Source of the DNA: Fasciolopsis buskii
Taxonomy: Eukaryota > Platyhelminthes > Trematoda > Plagiorchiida > Fasciolidae
NCBI GenBank assembly: GCA_008360955.1
Contig: LUCM01006287.1
Coordinates: 1-64,000 of the forward strand
DNA: 64,000 nt
Reading direction: 5' to 3'
The position numbers and the translations under genes were made by a program. Every line of letters begins with the position of its first letter. Within the stretch, counting starts at the first letter, position 1. Under the pieces are notes generated by a model. It did not search any database, had not been told where the DNA came from, and saw only the letters and a list, made by a program, of their open reading frames with translations. Below are positions 1-11,303 of this stretch, piece after piece.

Positions 1-20
1 TGATGATGATGATGATGATT
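1..20. repeat. (TGA)n microsatellite
   Basis: The window opens with about six and a half tandem TGA triplets. It is cut by the left edge, so the full length is unknown. Confidence 0.9.
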
Positions 21-1100
21 TCCATTCTTCCGGTATAGTTGCCACCTGAGACACCAGGGTGAATAGGGGCTCGACAGATTTATCTGATGGTGATATTAGT
101 GGAAATGAAGGATATAATTCGGGCGCATTTTTGTTTATGAGACGCTTGACGCACGAGTATAGTGGAATGGGCATGCCCGTAGGGTCCACTGATGGTGGGA
201 GAGAGGACAGGTCCAGGGACCGGGATGCGTTTTGCACCTTCGAAGTATAAAATGCTGTTGCAGGACTGGATTGTCTCAAAGCCGAACCATTTTTTCACAG
301 GGCACCCACCGGTTGAGGTGAACAGATTTAGTTACTTAGATAGTTGTATCTTTCCAGGTGGTCGTATATCAAATGAAGTGTCTTCGCGCATATAGAAGGC
401 ACAATTGGTATTCACTAATTTGTGGCATCTGTGGCGTAAGCGTGACATCTGGTTATCGAACAAAGTTGAACATGGACAGGAACAGTGAGAATAATGCTGC
501 TGTATGGTTTAGAAGTATGGCCGTCGCAATCAGCTGATGTAGGAAGGCTTTTGGTGTTTGAACACTGTTGTTTTCGTAGTAGTAGTAGAATATAGTGGGA
601 AACTTCTGTGGGTAACTCAGATGTTTGGCGTAAGATATTAGGTACCAGGCACTAAATGAGAATAAGTTGAAGCAGTTGGAACATGTTTTGCGCATGCCCG
701 CGGAACGGCTACCCCGTTGTGTGCTGTTCTGTGGAGCAAGTAATGGGTGGAAGTTGGGTTGGTGTTGCCAGTCCATGACGTTGGTAAAAAGTATGAAAGC
801 TTTAACCAATGGACTTGCTAGTGTAGTTGCAGTTAGACTTCCAAGTTGAGGTCCACGAAATCCTCCGAAGGAATGGTTGGAGATAATAGGTAATATTAGC
901 TTCGTGGCGCAGTCAGTGGTGTCCTTCCATTCAAAACCTTTGTTCTTTTGTGCAGTTTTTCAACTCACTATTTTGCAACTGGCCTTTCATCGTCCCCCGT
1001 TCATTTTCCTGTTTGAGCGGATGACGTTATTGGGTAATAAGCAGAAACGGAGCACATTTATGTAAGGCTAGTGGTTGTCCAAACTGAATCAAACTGGACC
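21..1100 (+). mobile_element. RTE-like non-LTR retrotransposon, decayed 3' part (copy 1)
   Basis: Translations in shifting frames match the region after the reverse-transcriptase catalytic motif and the C-terminal domain of RTE-clade elements common in flatworms. At 226-290 I read MRFAPSKYKMLLQDW. At about 320-395 comes a YLGSCI-like block (seen as YLDSCIFPGGRISNEVSSRI), then an LWRKRDI-like stretch. At 664-870 the frames give a HVLRMPAERLPR-like block and a GPRNPPKEWL-like block. In-frame stops and frameshifts break it, so it cannot encode a working protein. The 3' tail near 1070-1100 resembles the tail of copy 2 (about 21830-21865), which suggests both reach the same 3' end. The catalytic YADD lies outside or has decayed here. 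The left border is set by the window and the right border is approximate. Confidence 0.75.
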
Positions 1101-1786
1101 GTTCTCAAAATATTTCATGTTTTGAATTATTGTTGTGTGACCTAGCGACAAAGAGCGGAACATGTTGATGGACGGCTAATAATTGTGAAGACTGAAATGA
1201 ACTTAAATGACCGTTTTATTGTTTTTTATGTTTGGCTGAACCTTCTGGCACTACTTTGAAATCTTGTGGCAGTAGCACAAGGTGCAATTGGGCATTTCGC
1301 TGAAAACTTAATATGGTTAATAAAGAGGCATAAGAGGAGCAGTTTTGGTACGTCCAGTAGCAAAAGGATTTTCGACAGGGTCTACAAATTATTTGATTTC
1401 AGCCCATCCTACTGTTCAATGTTTTCCGCTTCAGTTTCAGTGTGCCATCGTTGTCCTAATGTCTCGTTACACTAAAGTTGTCAAAATCCTTAGTCAAGCA
1501 ATATACCGGTTATCCAGTTTCACATGAACTTTTTAACTGTAAGACCTCTGCGAACTACCACATCTTTTTCAAATAGGAGGCTTTTGACCTCCGGTATTAT
1601 ATCTGTAAGAGAGACGTTGGCGTCAAGCGCTGTTTCTGTACCTAACTCCAATGCTGATATTCAATTATGATAAACATTTCAGCAGCCATTCGGTATGAAT
1701 GTGTCGAAACTATGCGGGCACTTTTTCATCTTAGATCAAACCGATTTACAAAATAACCGCGATGCTGGCGAATTTTTTTGTGCCAG
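1101..1786. other. Non-coding stretch upstream of the first visible exon
   Basis: There is no convincing coding sequence or repeat. If the exon at 1787 is internal, this is the end of an intron; if translation starts at the ATG at 1695 or 1806, it holds the promoter and 5' leader. A second possible acceptor AG lies near 1682. Confidence 0.4.
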
Positions 1787-2321
1787 GTCTTTCCGCTCCA
1801 AACGGATGTACGGGAGCGTAGACGAGCTCAATCCTGGGTCTATTGCACCACCATCGTACGAGTATGTCATGGCCACAGAATGGCTTCAATCAGGACCAAA
1901 AAGACAGCGTGGCGCCAAATCAAAGCATCGAAATGTTTCTCAGACACGTCCTACGAGCACTCCTGCCTCAATTTCACAGAAATATCGGCTTACAGCTAGC
2001 GGTCAGACGCATCCAGGTCGAGAGAATCAAGAACATCAATTTCTGGAGTCGCAACCAATAGATTTTGCTCGTCGTTCGTTGACTGCTTCTAGCAGCGGTT
2101 TTTCGTCCGTTGGTACGACGATTCTTACCCCGCCGGTCCGCCGTGGTAGCGTCAATCCACCTAGATGTGGGAGTGGAACAAGATCGCTAGATTTCCGTCC
2201 CCCAACACCGCAGATTCTTGGTCAAATCACTGATAAAAGCATGTCACCTGTAGTCAAGCTGGAATCATGCAATATGGAACGTCAAGCTGAATCAGACGTT
2301 CAAGCTTTATGTTCTTTATCA
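1787..2321 (+). CDS. Large Ser/Thr/Pro-rich protein, first visible exon
   Basis: This exon opens a multi-exon plus-strand gene that I cannot assign to a family. A pyrimidine-rich acceptor (tttttttgtgccag) ends at 1786. A consensus donor gtaagt starts at 2322, leaving phase 0. The reading begins SFRSKRMYGSVDELNPGS and carries a PPSYEY stretch, so PPSY could bind WW domains. A basic run KRQRGAKSKHR and Ser/Thr/Pro-rich sequence with TPP and RRxS-like sites follow, as expected of a disordered, phosphorylated regulatory protein. Exons may exist upstream of the window; otherwise the ATG at 1695 or 1806 could start the protein. The six exons join without a stop into about 780 codons. The gene fits a scaffold or signalling protein, but no catalytic domain is visible. 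Confidence 0.6.
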
Positions 2322-3592
2322 GTAAGTTTAAACGAGTTGGAAACCTTTTCTTTGACTTGGATGACTTCTTCGGAAGTCCTTGATTGGATGTTGTCTGCCG
2401 TAATGAATTCTGTATTCTTATTTCATCTGAATTTCCGCTGTTACCCTTCACGATTTGGAGAGTAATACGACAGAGGTGAGTGCAGAAGTTTAACCTATTT
2501 GGCCGTTATGATGAGGACGTTTTCCTGTGCCTAATTATTTGGCACTTTACCTCTACCTTTTTGGTTTCTGACTTGTTGCATCCCTCTCCCACTTTCTGTG
2601 AATTATTGAGTAGGGATTTCCTTAGCATAGGTCCCTGAACATGTCTTGTATTAATGGCATATCTCTTTGTAATTTAATAGACTGTTAACTTCCAAGAATG
2701 AAAGTGCACAGACAATTTTTCAAGAGAATTACCAGTGGTTTACGTCGCTTGCTACACCCGATCTATGGCATGTACGTCTTTTCTTCATTCATTCGCACCA
2801 AGTACAACGAAATCCTTAATTCCAGGACTTATCTTAGTGCCACCGATTGTAATTGAATTTTATCGCTGAAGATGCAATCAGTAATTGCAAACTTAAAATA
2901 GGTAAAGTTTTCTGTGGGTAACTCGAAACTAACTCTGGTCTGCAAACACGTACACGTAGTTTACTTCTATGTCCTGCTTGCCCGGCCACATACATGTGGC
3001 GAGATTGTCTTGAAACAACCCAATGAGTCCAGTTAGCATGTGATCAGTACTGGGAATGGGTAACAGCTGTGGAACGACATCTTGATTCTATCCAAAAAAA
3101 AACAGAATGAACCCAGAAGTCCATTTGGTATTCTTTGGATTAATGTCTGCACTTTACGCTGATTCATGCGTGTAATTTTGCTAATCGGTTATTCATCCTT
3201 CCTAGTCGTCCTTGCTGCTTAAGTAACTCATCGAATATTGCCACTAATATACGCTGCGTGTAGTTTGTTGGTTCACTTCCGCCTTTTTTAGGATGATCAT
3301 GCAAAACTGATATAATTGGTTATGTATCGATGGATATGTATTGTTTGATATTCATAGGTCAGAGTGCATGCAGCAGATATTTCACAAGGATTAAATCGGG
3401 TTGGTTATGTTTGCATTTGCGGTTGCCCAAAAAATTTATACTTAATGCTCGCCATCATAGTCGTCGCGTTGAGTGTAGTTTTAATGGTTGCTTGAAATAA
3501 AATAGGTACTTAACACAGTTTTCCCAGTGATTTTCAGTTGACGCTGTCACAGTGGTTCCCTTGTACTCATCGTTATCATTTATTACCAACAG
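2322..3592 (+). other. Intron 1 of the Ser/Thr/Pro-rich gene
   Basis: It starts with gtaagt and ends with ttaccaacag. Nothing recognisable lies inside. Confidence 0.55.
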
Positions 3593-4071
3593 AATGATTC
3601 AAACTATTTAACCACGAATCTAAACCCGAATGTCCGAAGCGAAGAGTCTATGTTGGACTCAAGCTGTACCGCAGTGGCAGTGACGGAGACATGCAGTCCA
3701 GGCGAAAGCCCCATTGACAACGTATATTCAGCTTCGTCACGTCGACATTTCAGCCAGGATTCCCTATTTGTGCCATGTGAAAACCCCAGAACACAGATGC
3801 GCCAACAACGTTTCTTTTCCGATTCCAGTCCCCAAGAGGCTACAAACGGGTCGTGGCCAAGCTCTGACGAATCGGATCACCCTTTGAATTCGCAGTCCAA
3901 GTTAGACTCTGACGTGGATGATGTGGGTGGAACACAACTGAGTCAGTCGTTAACCAGCGGGCTAAGCCACTTAACTGTAGTGGCAGCAAGTGTGTTACGA
4001 GAAAAAACCCCTAAGCAGCCAGTTACGAAAGAAATTACAGATCCAGAGCCCACTGCGGAGTTGAGAAATGT
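3593..4071 (+). CDS. Ser/Thr/Pro-rich protein, second visible exon
   Basis: The exon starts after ttaccaacag in phase 0, matching the end of the previous exon, and ends before gtaagt at 4072 in phase 2. The reading NDSNYLTTNLNPNVRSEES continues with Ser- and acidic-rich sequence such as SSDESDHP and DSDVDDVGG, and ends TDPEPTAELRN. Several SP and RxxS motifs suggest phosphorylation. There is no membrane segment and no known fold. The next exon begins with the single base that completes the split valine codon. Confidence 0.65.
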
Positions 4072-4683
4072 GTAAGTTCTTCCAGATAGAACTATGGTTT
4101 CACTTTTTCCTGGAGGTTTTGTTTTGAGTGTAAGAGGATTGTGAACTCAGAATATCCGCTTTTTATTTAGTGAATTGAGCGTAGATGTTCAAATATGGAA
4201 AAGTGAATGAACAAGAAACCGTTGGTGGATGCGAAGCATGAGCATAACTAACTGTTCTACTTGGCGATATTGCGTTCTCTTGCATTATCTGGTTGGAGGA
4301 CCTGGCAAACCCAAACCCATGAGTCCAACTCACTTTATCCTTCCGAGTGGAATGGTTGTGATCTTTTAGGCAGTTTGCTATGCTACGCACTGACCATCTG
4401 GATCCACTTTCCAATCAAAACGTGTCGGAATACAGAATACTTCGAGGCAGTTCTCGTCTGGACAAGTGTCACAATGTTGCGATCTTATTAACTCCTTGAC
4501 GTCGTTGCCTGCCCTGATTATTTGACTCTGCAGCGGAATATTCTAGACCCAGCATCAACCATTTGTAATGTTTTAGTTGTGCATCCCAGTTGATCGAGCC
4601 GCCAACCTTAGAGGGCGCAAACCAACGCCTAAGCAGACAGAAGTAATACGGTCAAGCACTCCAGTGTATGCATTCATATTGCG

Positions 4684-4757
4684 CTATATATATATATTTA
4701 TATACATACATACACATATATATGTATATATATTTATATATATGCATATATACACAC
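4684..4757. repeat. TA-rich microsatellite with TATG/TACA variants
   Basis: This is an impure alternating TA/CA tract (tatatatatttatatacatacatacacatatat and similar). The short open frames across it on both strands are low-complexity artefacts. Confidence 0.85.
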
Positions 4758-4759
4758 AT

Positions 4760-5850
4760 GTATACCGATAGGACGTCCCTGCTGAATTCACCTTTGTAAA
4801 ACTGGTGCAGTCATTGAAAAAATCAGGTAGCAGATGGAAGTTAATGCTGCCTTTAGCCCTGCAGAAACACCCACACATATTCTTGGGTTTCAGTTTAACG
4901 TCTTCAAAACGATTTCCGGTGTAGCTTATTCGGAAGTTGTCACAGGGTTTGAAATTCCCTGGTCTTCCATACCTTTCCTCCCGGTGGTCCACGTATGATA
5001 ATTCCACAGTCGATACTGGGTCCTTGGTACCTAAGGTAGGCTGACTATCTTTATTCAACTGTAGTTTAGCGTGGTACTGGACGCTTCGATTGATACTCTC
5101 GTGTAAAGCGGAAGGAGATTGTTGTGTTTATTGGACTTTACTCATTTGTGACTTCTGAAGTAGTCGACAAAATGCTTTGATAGGCAAACAGCTGATACCA
5201 TTTTTCTCTAGGCAACGAGCGCCGAAGAAATTGATATCACTCTTGTTTATGCAGCATAAGATTAATAGGTTGTTCACGATCCCAAAAGGGACGTTTCGGT
5301 TGCTTTTTTGACTGTAATACACTGTCACATGAATCTGCTGCAATCGGTGGCTGACCAATATATACTAATATTGTAATATCCGGGGGGCCAGTGTTTCTCT
5401 ATGAGAGGATGCAAGCATCCTCATCCGAGACGTGAAATATGGGAACTATGCTCATGGCCCGAAGCCCACTAAGCGTATCAGCCAGCATGAACGATCAGAA
5501 CCGAGATGGCGACGTGCAGCCACTATGTCACACGAGCCTCCTTTACGAAAAAGCACTACCCACGGTGCTCATACTTCTGCAGCCACTGGAGTACTTTTTC
5601 GGTGACCACACCATTCCAACCTTACGTTTTGGACAAGCTTACTTCACTTTTCCTGCAGACCTACACTCTCAAAGATCCCGTTTCAAAGCCTCTATAGCCG
5701 CATACCATTCTTATGTCCTTCAATGTGTAGCGTATCTGCGGTCCAGTTGTCGTGAACATGAGTACTTCTGACAAAACAAAAGCGAGCGTCAAACCTACAG
5801 ATGAAAATGCAACATAAAAATCAGAAATAAAGACTGTAACATACACAGGA
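4760..5850 (-). pseudogene. Possible decayed minus-strand coding fragments
   Basis: Minus-strand frames give protein-like pieces separated by stops and frame changes. One (about 5058-4780) includes ELSYVDHREERYGRPGNF and CDNFRISYTGNRFEDVKL. Another (about 5846-5661) has a hydrophobic stretch beginning VTVFISDFYVAFSSVG. I cannot match them to a family or join them with good splice sites. They may be a retropseudogene or transposon relic inside the intron, or chance open frames. Confidence 0.2.
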
Positions 5851-6237
5851 TCAGGGCACTTTTATGAAGAATTTGGAAGCATCCTGATGTGAAAGTTAAA
5901 GTCGGAAAGGAAGCTCTTGAGGGTAGTAGCCAGCGTCAATACGTACACAGTCAGAATAAAGATGATGACGTACGGATTACCCGTTGCAATATTAAATTAT
6001 TTTGCATAGGTTTGTGCGCACATTACGTGCCGTCGGAATCAAGACGAAGGACAGTAAAAAAACAGCGAGAAAGATGAGAGAAAGTGAAACAGTGCATAGA
6101 TCTTATAACACATGCTATTTCCTCTGTTCTCAATGTCTGCGTCATCGGCTTTCCATTAAGACCCATAATTTTCTTGTAGTCTTCATGCTAATCGGTTGCC
6201 GAAACCAAAGTAGAGGGTTTACTTAAGGGACACCACT

Positions 6238-6325
6238 GTAGATCGATGACTGAGTGGTCGGCTTATGTGCCCTGCGGATAGGGTTAGACATCGCGGGTGT
6301 CCAGTTCACCCCGTCGCCCCAGATT
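6238..6325 (+). repeat. tRNA-like sequence, possible SINE head
   Basis: The stretch tgactgagtggtcggctta resembles an A box of a tRNA-Ser/Leu type gene. About 50 bases on, gtgtccagttcaccccg resembles a decayed T-arm/B box. The ends do not pair as an acceptor stem, so this is not a working tRNA. It may be the head of a SINE unlike the main family in this window. Borders are uncertain. Confidence 0.3.
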
Positions 6326-6759
6326 TTGATGGGCATACAGTCTTATGCTACGTACGCCGCCTTTGGTTAGTTTTGAAACAAGTTTTAGCCATCTCTAGAT
6401 TGATTACCAAGGGTCACTGAACCCTGTTGAGGGCACCAGACATTCGTCTCCTTCTGCTTTAGTGGGAATACCTCCACCATGAATAGGCAGTGCGCAGGAC
6501 TTACGCAGGGGAAGATATTTGTGAGGCCGGTCACTTGGAATCATTTCGAGAGGTGGTTAGGGCGAGTAGCCGACTCGGAATCTAAGACACCCACTTGAGA
6601 TCATGCCAAGGCATTTGAAGGCCGTATGTATACTCAAATGTGTTAGGTACATCTCACATTATTTCCAATTGGGGTCGAAGGTTGAATGAAGGTAGATGAA
6701 CTTCCTAAGGTCAGCTGGATTGAAGCTAGAGGTTACTACGAGGCTAAATGGATGGTCAC

Positions 6760-7031
6760 TAATGGAGTCATGAAATAACTCACCAAGCGATATCATCACT
6801 CAACTCATCATTAAGAAACCATGGAGCCACTGTACAGCTGTTTCATCCTTGTTATGAATCATTACGTCCCAGTTCGGTCGGTGTATATGCACTCCTGATC
6901 ATTCCTAACAAGGATGGAGCAGCTGCACTGTTTCCATGGTTTCTTAATGATGAGTTGAGCGATGATATCGCTTGGTGAATTATTTCATGAAAACATTCAA
7001 TCTCTTACTACTAACACATTAATGGAGTCAT
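6760..7031. mobile_element. Palindromic SINE-derived insertion with 12-bp target-site duplication
   Basis: The 12-mer taatggagtcat occurs at 6760-6771 and again at 7020-7031, as expected of a target-site duplication around an insertion of about 250 bp. Inside, an 80-90 base left arm (about 6769-6853) is the near-perfect reverse complement of a right arm (about 6900-6990). Both run from a tcatgaaata/tatttcatga end through ccatggtttcttaatgatgag to the core aacaaggatg. Each arm carries the region that in the main SINE family looks like a hammerhead core: aacaaggatgaaacagctg on the left (minus) and cctgatcattcctaacaagg on the right (plus, degraded). The insert therefore looks like two related SINE halves arranged head to head. 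Confidence 0.7.
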
Positions 7032-8094
7032 TTTGACCTTGGCTAGGCTAGATTTTCGTTTCTGAGTCTGTGGGAAGATTTGGGTTTACATTCGCTCTGT
7101 GATCAAAAAGATGACAATGTCTGCACTGATAGTTCCGAAATGAACAAAGTCGCTTGACGAACTTGATCCGGCTGGTCTTAATTACAGCTGCAAATTTGGC
7201 TCATCTGGTGCGGACAGCTTGCAGACCTTGAGGCCATGGGCATTGTTACTATACAACTCCAGCTTCTCTATCATAATTTAACAATGTTCTCGGTTGTTAT
7301 CTGGCCGTTTGGGAGTGCGCATATCGGAGCAATTGGCAAATTGAGGCGGAAGAATCTATTTCTTATTTTTAATGGAAAACTTGAACCGGCTAACAATTCC
7401 CTCATACTTTGTCAAGTCGTCAATGGTTACGTCTGCAGGGGTAGACTTTGATGCTCGAACACCGTTGGTCTTGGACCATCTTTTCTCAACCTCGCATTAA
7501 CACTGATCTACAGAACAAAGTATTTAAAGAATTCGGTCATGTTTATCTAAAATATTTTTGATGTGAGATTGGGTCTGTTTATTTGGTAAAACGCGGCTGG
7601 GCTAGACTAAGTTTGTAAGGGTAATAAGTTTTAATTCAGCTTATCCATTACCCTAACCAAAGATCAACATCTCTGCGGTGACATCGCACCGATTACATCA
7701 TTCGATAGTTTGATCGAAAACGTCGCATGAGAAAGTCGACGAATAATGCTATACCAAATCGGCCAGCAGACAAATCGACCGGTGACTGTTGAGCATTAAA
7801 GACCAATATAAGCAATTCGATTTTGATTAATAAACGAACCTTTTTGTCTGCTTGACTTCTCTTTGTGCGTTATGAAGAAGTAAAGTAGGGGACTTCCGAA
7901 ACTGACAACCAGTTTTTAATTCTCCATTTGTTGAAAATTCTGCTTGTAGTTTTTCCAGCCTCTTACTAACAGTCTTCTTCTGATACGCACAGTTGCATCA
8001 GTTGTTCACATTTGTTGCTTGTATTTCTTCTTCGACACCTTGAACTGAAATGCCTTCTGAGTCATTTGTAATATTCTTTCTTGGTGTCTTTCAG

Positions 8095-8629
8095 TGATGA
8101 CGATCTTATAACTCAAACTTGTGGCGTTGTTGAGCCTGATCCTCACACGGTTTTATCGGGCAGTCGGAATGACGAGAACGAGTTGGAATGTACGGCCACT
8201 ACACGATCTACCAGTAATTACCCTCTACTTTGTCAAGTCTCTCCACTTTGGGTGACTGGTAAAAGGAAACGTGAACGTTCTCTTCTGGAACTAACAGCCG
8301 ATCCACCTAAACCTCGAATTTCTGCGACGGTCCCTTCAAGTGCTTTGTCAATACAAGATTCACGTTATGTTCCGCCCAGGCCAGCTGACCTCCATCTAGA
8401 TCCACGAGACGTTGTATTCCGTGAATATGGTGTTCAGCTTCGGCGCGAGCCTGGAAGACGTCGTCTGCGCCCACAGAATCCCGCGGATCAGTCAGCGGCT
8501 GGAGACCAATTATCCGTTGCGCAAACTTCATCAGATGAGGCGAAAGTCGTTCGCAGACGTTCTTTGTCGTTCTCAGCAGCTTCTTCGTCCTCCCCCTCTA
8601 CAACCTCGACAGATACGCACACGCATTTG
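8095..8629 (+). CDS. Ser/Thr/Pro-rich protein, third visible exon
   Basis: A strong acceptor (gtgtctttcag) ends at 8094. The first base completes the codon split by the previous exon, and the reading goes on DDDLITQTCGVVEPDPHTV. The donor gtagga at 8630 leaves phase 0. The middle has a basic KRKRERS run and RYVPPRPADLHLDPRDVVF. The end is strongly basic and serine-rich (REPGRRRLRPQ, VVRRRSLSFSAASSSS). The RRRSLS motif is a good site for basophilic kinases. The phase match across a 4-kb intron is strong evidence that these exons form one gene. Confidence 0.65.
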
Positions 8630-8948
8630 GTAGGATTTGTGTATTATCGTTTCTCATTAGCTTCTACTGTAGATATTGAGATAACAGCCAGCGACTTAAA
8701 GAGCTCAAAAGAAGTTTGCATCAGCAAACGCTTGTATAACTGAATAGTACCATTATTTTTCGTGATATGCCTGTGATGTATACGTATATGTCGATTAGTA
8801 AACTTACCAAGCTTTTGTAGGTGAAAGCAGAAGGTGAAAATTTTTGGTTTAAACGCCGCATTTACTGTTGAATTTCTCAAACCCTGTATTTCGACCTCAA
8901 TGAAAAAATTAATAGAGTACCGAGAACCTCGCAAATGAACTGCGGCAG

Positions 8949-9257
8949 CACATGATGGACAGTTTGAGCGACAAGGAACATCACGTAAGGCGCGTACGGA
9001 GTCGATTACGGAAGGATCAACGGCGTCCAGACTCTTTGGCCGTTCCCAGCCTCTTGCGAATGCCCAATGCCTTGACTACTGCATCCGCCGACGTTCAAGA
9101 TCCTACAGCGTCAGATAACGCAAATGAAGCCTTGCGACGCCTGTCTCTCGGACCTATCGGTCGATCACTGTTTGGTCACCTGGATCGGGCCTCCATTTCT
9201 ATACTTTTTCCGAATTCTACAGCAACAACGACGGGACTAATTTCTAGTATAACTGAG
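8949..9257 (+). CDS. Ser/Thr/Pro-rich protein, fourth visible exon
   Basis: The exon follows a short intron of about 320 bases. Its acceptor (gaactgcggcag) has a weak pyrimidine tract but keeps phase 0. The donor gtaaac starts at 9258, again in phase 0. The protein is basic at first (HHVRRVRSRLRKDQRRPDS) and then reads NEALRRLSLGPIGRSLFGHL. No domain is recognised. The RRLS site again fits basophilic kinases. Confidence 0.55.
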
Positions 9258-9923
9258 GTAAACCTTTAATTGGTTTTGAAAATTTTTCTAACCCTAATAC
9301 ATGTTGGCGATCGCCATGTTCGCGATCAATGAACCTAACATTTTGGTTTTTCTTTTAGCCTTTCTAACATCTCGGATTTTTGCTTTAGCTACTCTTCGTT
9401 TTATCAGTAGCACGAATGTAATTTCTAATTATCAGTTTATGTCTCACTGCTTGTACAATGGCATTCTGGGTGCCTCATTCCGACATGCTTTAGTGTCATT
9501 TAATGGGTGGAAGTACTAGCTCACTAAGACAGAATTTCTATTTGAATCTCATTCGGCTGTGCCTGTATTGGTAGTTGGATTACGGAGCTGGCGAATTTAG
9601 CACAGGTAAATATCCAGAAAAAGAACCTAATGTCAGCCAAGATGCTGTTCTAATGCATCCAGGCGATTAGTAATGTTTGAATTCTTTTTCTTTCGGTCCC
9701 GATGAACGTAACATCTTTGGGACGAAAAAGAATATCACCCGAAGGTATTTTCAGTTAGCATCATCTTCATCATCGTTCAGCGTTAAACAGCAAGGCAAGC
9801 CTCACTGACCGCTACCTTTCCTCAGAGTTACAAGTTTATATAAAAAGACTGAATATCCAAGGGGGACTGGGAGTGGACCTAAGCAGGTGGGAAAAGATAA
9901 CATGACGCTACAGCCTACACAAG
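9258..9923 (+). other. Intron 4, with an imperfect hairpin
   Basis: It starts gtaaac. Nothing coding is evident. At 9680-9735 there is an inverted repeat: attctttttctttcggtccc pairs with gggacgaaaaagaat around an 18-base loop. Confidence 0.4.
9680..9735. repeat. Intronic inverted repeat (hairpin)
   Basis: The arms attctttttc-ttt-cggtccc and gggacg-aaaaagaat pair apart from a small bulge. The loop is about gatgaacgtaacatcttt. I found no second copy and no known RNA family. Confidence 0.5.
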
Positions 9924-10076
9924 GAACACAGTCTAACTGTACAAATGCATTCTTTCAATCATTCTGATTCGACAGAAAATGACAGCACGATCGCCACTGT
10001 TCACGGTTCACTGCCATATCCTTCAGTGTCTCCAGTCAGCAAGTCGACGAGTCTTTCGGACCCCAACCACGAAGGC
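9924..10076 (+). CDS. Ser/Thr/Pro-rich protein, fifth visible exon (5' border uncertain)
   Basis: The reading EHSLTVQMHSFNHSDSTEND and then SLPYPSVSPVSKSTSLSDPN has the same Ser-rich character as the other exons. The donor gtgaga at 10077 leaves phase 0, matching the next exon. The acceptor is the weak point: AG at 9922-9923 keeps phase 0 but lacks a pyrimidine tract. The better-looking acceptor at 9975 (ttctgattcgacag) gives the wrong phase unless an unseen small exon precedes it. Confidence 0.4.
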
Positions 10077-10973
10077 GTGAGACACCTCATTTACCTAAGT
10101 TCGCTGTACATTTTCTCATCTCACGTTGCCACGTCATCTGTTGGCCCTGCATGGCTTATTCCATTCCTTGAGAGGAACGCGCTTACATGATTAATCCTGT
10201 GAAGCGCTAGGCGCTGCCATATATTTTCCTTCTGGTCACCGGCGTACGATGTGACTGGAAATCGTATATTCAAGGTAATGCCACTTTGCTGACGTAAAAA
10301 TTCCAACGTCAGCAATTACACTGGGAGATAGATTGAAGCAGAGACTACAATATAGCAAGGAAACAGTATATCATACCGCCGTTTCGTTCAAGTGCCAATC
10401 TACACATCAAAAATATACTGAATCTGTTGGTTCGGATGCCGTGATTTATGTAAATTCTCAAAGAGACAGAGGTATTCCAAGAACATATCACTCACTTCTT
10501 GCGTCCGAAGATGAGCGCTCAACTTTATGAGGGCTGTAAAGTTGTGATGGCGTTTGTTTCAGTTAATCTGCGGACATGGTAATCGCCATTATTTTAGGTT
10601 GCCGTCGCTTCTTTGGCTCCATCGCGGCTCGTACTTATGGACTAATCTTCGTATTTATCAGCGCACTGATGCACGTCAACTGGGATATAACTTTAGGTTA
10701 GTTGGTTTTGCAGTTTCACCCGACTTTACAATGTATACTATTATTGACTGGTATTTAATTGCTAGTTACTGTCGAATTTCGTTATCAGCTCAGTCAAGTT
10801 CCGTTGCCCTAAGCCAGAAAAATGCTAAAATTTTCGGTTAGTCCTTCTAATGTGTACGTGATTATATCATTCTTCCGTTGTATTTAGATCGTTGTTGTAA
10901 TCCAGCTTACTTATTTAGTGACCGTGTATGCTTTCATTATGATTACCGTCGGCCTCCTCGCTGTCGTTATCAG
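10077..10973 (+). other. Intron 5
   Basis: It runs from gtgaga to cctcctcgctgtcgttatcag. Short open frames at 10333-10530 and 10554-10841 lack good splice signals and resemble ordinary AT-rich intron sequence. Confidence 0.45.
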
Positions 10974-11303
10974 GCTGATGTGGATTTGAGTGAGCTTTCC
11001 GGTGACCTTGCTCAGGAAATCAGTGACATTCGGCATAGTGTAAACTTGGGTTGGACACTGGAAGCGGAAGAGGAAGAGGAATATGGCTCGTCGTCCGGTC
11101 CCGTCGGTCTGTCATGTGTATCGGCCCCTTGTTCACCCAACCAGTTCGAATCCACTGTTCCACCGATTGAGCCACAGCATGTCGGTAACGATGACAACGG
11201 TGGTGGTTGTCTAAGTCCTATCCTGACGCCGCGGACAGTCAGAAACGAGACAGTTTCAGTAGATATGCAACCTTCATCAGCCTGGCGGCGATCTACTCGA
11301 TGA
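10974..11303 (+). CDS. Ser/Thr/Pro-rich protein, terminal exon
   Basis: A pyrimidine-rich acceptor ends at 10973 in phase 0. The reading starts ADVDLSELSGDLAQEISDIR, a short predicted helix. It goes on with an acidic run (EAEEEEEYGSS) and ends QPSSAWRRSTR before TGA at 11301-11303. The C-terminus is polar and disordered. The poly(A) signal 557 bases downstream supports this as the last exon. Confidence 0.65.
   Translation, partial: ADVDLSELSGDLAQEISDIRHSVNLGWTLEAEEEEEYGSSSGPVGLSCVSAPCSPNQFESTVPPIEPQHVGNDDNGGGCLSPILTPRTVRNETVSVDMQPSSAWRRSTR

Larger units (their letters stand above)
4072..8094 (+). other. Intron 2, about 4 kb, rich in insertions
   Basis: Its borders are gtaagt and a pyrimidine-rich acceptor (ttctttcttggtgtctttcag). 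It holds the TA-rich microsatellite at 4684-4757, unresolved protein-like fragments on the minus strand between 4760 and 5850, a tRNA-like sequence at 6238-6325 and the palindromic insertion at 6772-7019. The stretch 7032-8080 shows nothing I recognise. Confidence 0.55.

Noticed and set aside
5439..5771. A 110-codon plus-strand frame
   Set aside because: It lies inside the second intron of the large gene, lacks splice signals and known motifs, and protein-like readings also occur on the opposite strand.
9680..9735. Intronic hairpin as a hammerhead ribozyme
   Set aside because: The gatgaa and acgaaaa parts are not in the order and spacing of a hammerhead core, and only one helix forms.
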